A stretch of DNA of 64,000 bases, taken from contig CAIJPE010000320.1 in NCBI GenBank assembly GCA_903822435.1, forward strand, positions 1 through 64,000. The letters run 5' to 3'. The first letter of the stretch is position 1. The number at the start of each line of letters is the position of its first letter. Positions 63,233 to 64,000 of this stretch are shown here, one piece after another. Made by a program: the position numbers and the translations under genes. The DNA comes from an uncultured beta proteobacterium (GTDB lineage Bacteria > Pseudomonadota > Gammaproteobacteria > Burkholderiales > Burkholderiaceae_C). The notes beneath the pieces were generated by a model. The model was not told the origin of the DNA and made no database searches. It saw only the letters and a program-made list of their open reading frames with translations.

Positions 63233-63523
63233 TCAAGCGGTGGGCAGGCTGGTCGGGCTGGTCAGTGGCGGTCGACGCATGAGCGACAGCACTTCATGCA
63301 CCTCGGGGAGGTCGATCTCGTCGGCCGGTTCCTTGCGAATCAACAGCAGGTCCAGCAAGTCGTTGTCGGCAAGGTCCATCAGCGCATTCAAGCCCCGTGC
63401 CTGACGCTCGGTGATGGTCGCCTCGTGCTCGCGAAAGAAGCGTTCGACGAACAAGTCGTTTTCCAGCAGGCCGCGGCGGCAGCGCCACTTGAGCTTGCTC
63501 AGGCTGCGTTCGTCGAGTTTCAT
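63233..63523 (-). CDS. sdhE: Succinate dehydrogenase flavinylation factor SdhE
   Basis: A 96-residue SdhE (YgfY/Sdh5) protein that helps attach FAD covalently to SdhA. The RGxxE motif is in [20 protein letters not shown], and the conserved helical core continues as [20 protein letters not shown] and [11 protein letters not shown]. It lies between sdhB and gltA, the usual place in Burkholderiales. The C-terminal 15 residues ([14 protein letters not shown]) are variable. Spacing to sdhB is 39 bp. Confidence 0.95.
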   Translation of the reverse strand: MKLDERSLSKLKWRCRRGLLENDLFVERFFREHEATITERQARGLNALMDLADNDLLDLLLIRKEPADEIDLPEVHEVLSLMRRPPLTSPTSLPTA

Positions 63524-63562
63524 CGGCGCCTCCGGTCGGATACGGAACAGGTCGAGTCAGCG

Positions 63563-64000
63563 CTAGACGGTCCGACGGACCATCAGCTCCTTGATCTTGC
63601 CGATGGCCTTGGTCGGGTTCAGGCCCTTCGGGCAGACATCGACGCAGTTCATGATGGTGTGGCAGCGGAACAGCCGGTACGGGTCTTCCAGGTTGTCCAG
63701 GCGACCGGCGGTGTCCTGGTCGCGGCTGTCGGCGATGAAGCGGTAGGCCTGCAGCAGGCCGGCGGGGCCGACGAACTTGTCGGGGTTCCACCAGAAGCTC
63801 GGGCAGCTGGTCGAGCAGCTGGCGCACAGGATGCACTCGTACAGGCCGTTGAGCTCGTCCCGCTCTTCGGGGCTCTGCAGGCGCTCTTTCTCGGGCGGCT
63901 GGCTGTCGTTCACCAGGTACGGCTTGATCGAGTTGTACTGCTTGAAGAACAGCGTCATGTCCACGATCAGGTCGCGGATCACGGGCAGCCCGGGCAGTGG
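63563..64000 (-). CDS. sdhB: Succinate dehydrogenase iron-sulfur subunit, C-terminal part (cut by window edge)
   Basis: The last 145 residues of SdhB, the iron-sulfur subunit of complex II. The two C-terminal clusters are marked by [16 protein letters not shown] (4Fe-4S) and [17 protein letters not shown] (3Fe-4S and 4Fe-4S ligands), as in E. coli SdhB. The frame runs off the window at 64000 with [16 protein letters not shown] visible. The N-terminal 2Fe-2S domain lies outside. It is presumably followed by sdhA, sdhD and sdhC upstream beyond the edge, in the standard order. Confidence 0.96.
   Translation of the reverse strand, partial: PLPGLPVIRDLIVDMTLFFKQYNSIKPYLVNDSQPPEKERLQSPEERDELNGLYECILCASCSTSCPSFWWNPDKFVGPAGLLQAYRFIADSRDQDTAGRLDNLEDPYRLFRCHTIMNCVDVCPKGLNPTKAIGKIKELMVRRTV

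Overview
The window is about 69-70% G+C and tightly packed, with genes on both strands and many 4-bp ATGA/GTGA start-stop overlaps. Its core genes (parC, parE, dapA-bamC, the sdhB-sdhE-gltA order, pdxH), Bug/TctC-type and TAXI-type solute-binding proteins, and two PEP-CTERM proteins point to a betaproteobacterium of the order Burkholderiales, probably a Rubrivivax/Leptothrix/Ideonella-like freshwater or soil lineage. The genus is inference. I see no tRNA, rRNA, CRISPR array, insertion sequence or phage gene.

Layout. 1-5482: a cut secreted-protein gene, a LysR regulator divergent from a succinate/acetate CoA-transferase, a bestrophin-like channel, a gene-poor 600 bp and a ChaC-like gamma-glutamylcyclotransferase. 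5543-12552: a six-gene, same-strand, mostly overlapping unit: an orphan TAXI solute-binding protein, a TPR-secretin outer-membrane protein, an exported pentapeptide-repeat protein, a family-3 amino-acid-binding protein, a DAACS (GltP/DctA-type) carrier and an Asp/Glu racemase. This is the best candidate for an undescribed system: it looks like an acidic amino-acid acquisition unit with its own outer-membrane secretin and a binding protein coupled to a carrier that has lost the usual sodium-site motif. 12635-17131: a surface-polysaccharide patch (two glycosyltransferases, a flippase, a methyltransferase). 17428-19097: two exported proteins of unknown function, the second ending in 11-residue amphipathic repeats. 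19123-22291: a Bug-type binding protein coupled to a VAO/PCMH-type flavoprotein, and a MobA-like nucleotidyltransferase. 22503-35340: pdxH, an MscS channel with a deacetylase-like gene, the MoxR-DUF58-transglutaminase operon, an AsmA-like protein, MltB, oligopeptidase B and a small basic exported protein.

35481-45133 is a five-gene minus-strand cluster of the ATP-grasp / alpha-E / transglutaminase type (one split and one fused ATP-grasp plus alpha-E set, each with its own transglutaminase), a family predicted to make or trim amide-linked peptides but without a settled function. 45275-54344: ComEC, RidA-DsbB, two PEP-CTERM proteins, ParC and an acyl-CoA synthetase. 54424-57720: parE and dadA, where dadA has no stop codon of its own and reads in frame into parE. 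57801-64000: an MFS carrier, a 41-residue membrane microprotein and a methyltransferase in an overlapping chain, dapA-bamC, and convergently gltA, sdhE and the cut sdhB.

Domain calls rest on reading translated motifs by eye; no database search was run. Starts were moved downstream of the longest open frame wherever the ribosome-binding site, signal peptide or family length argued for it.
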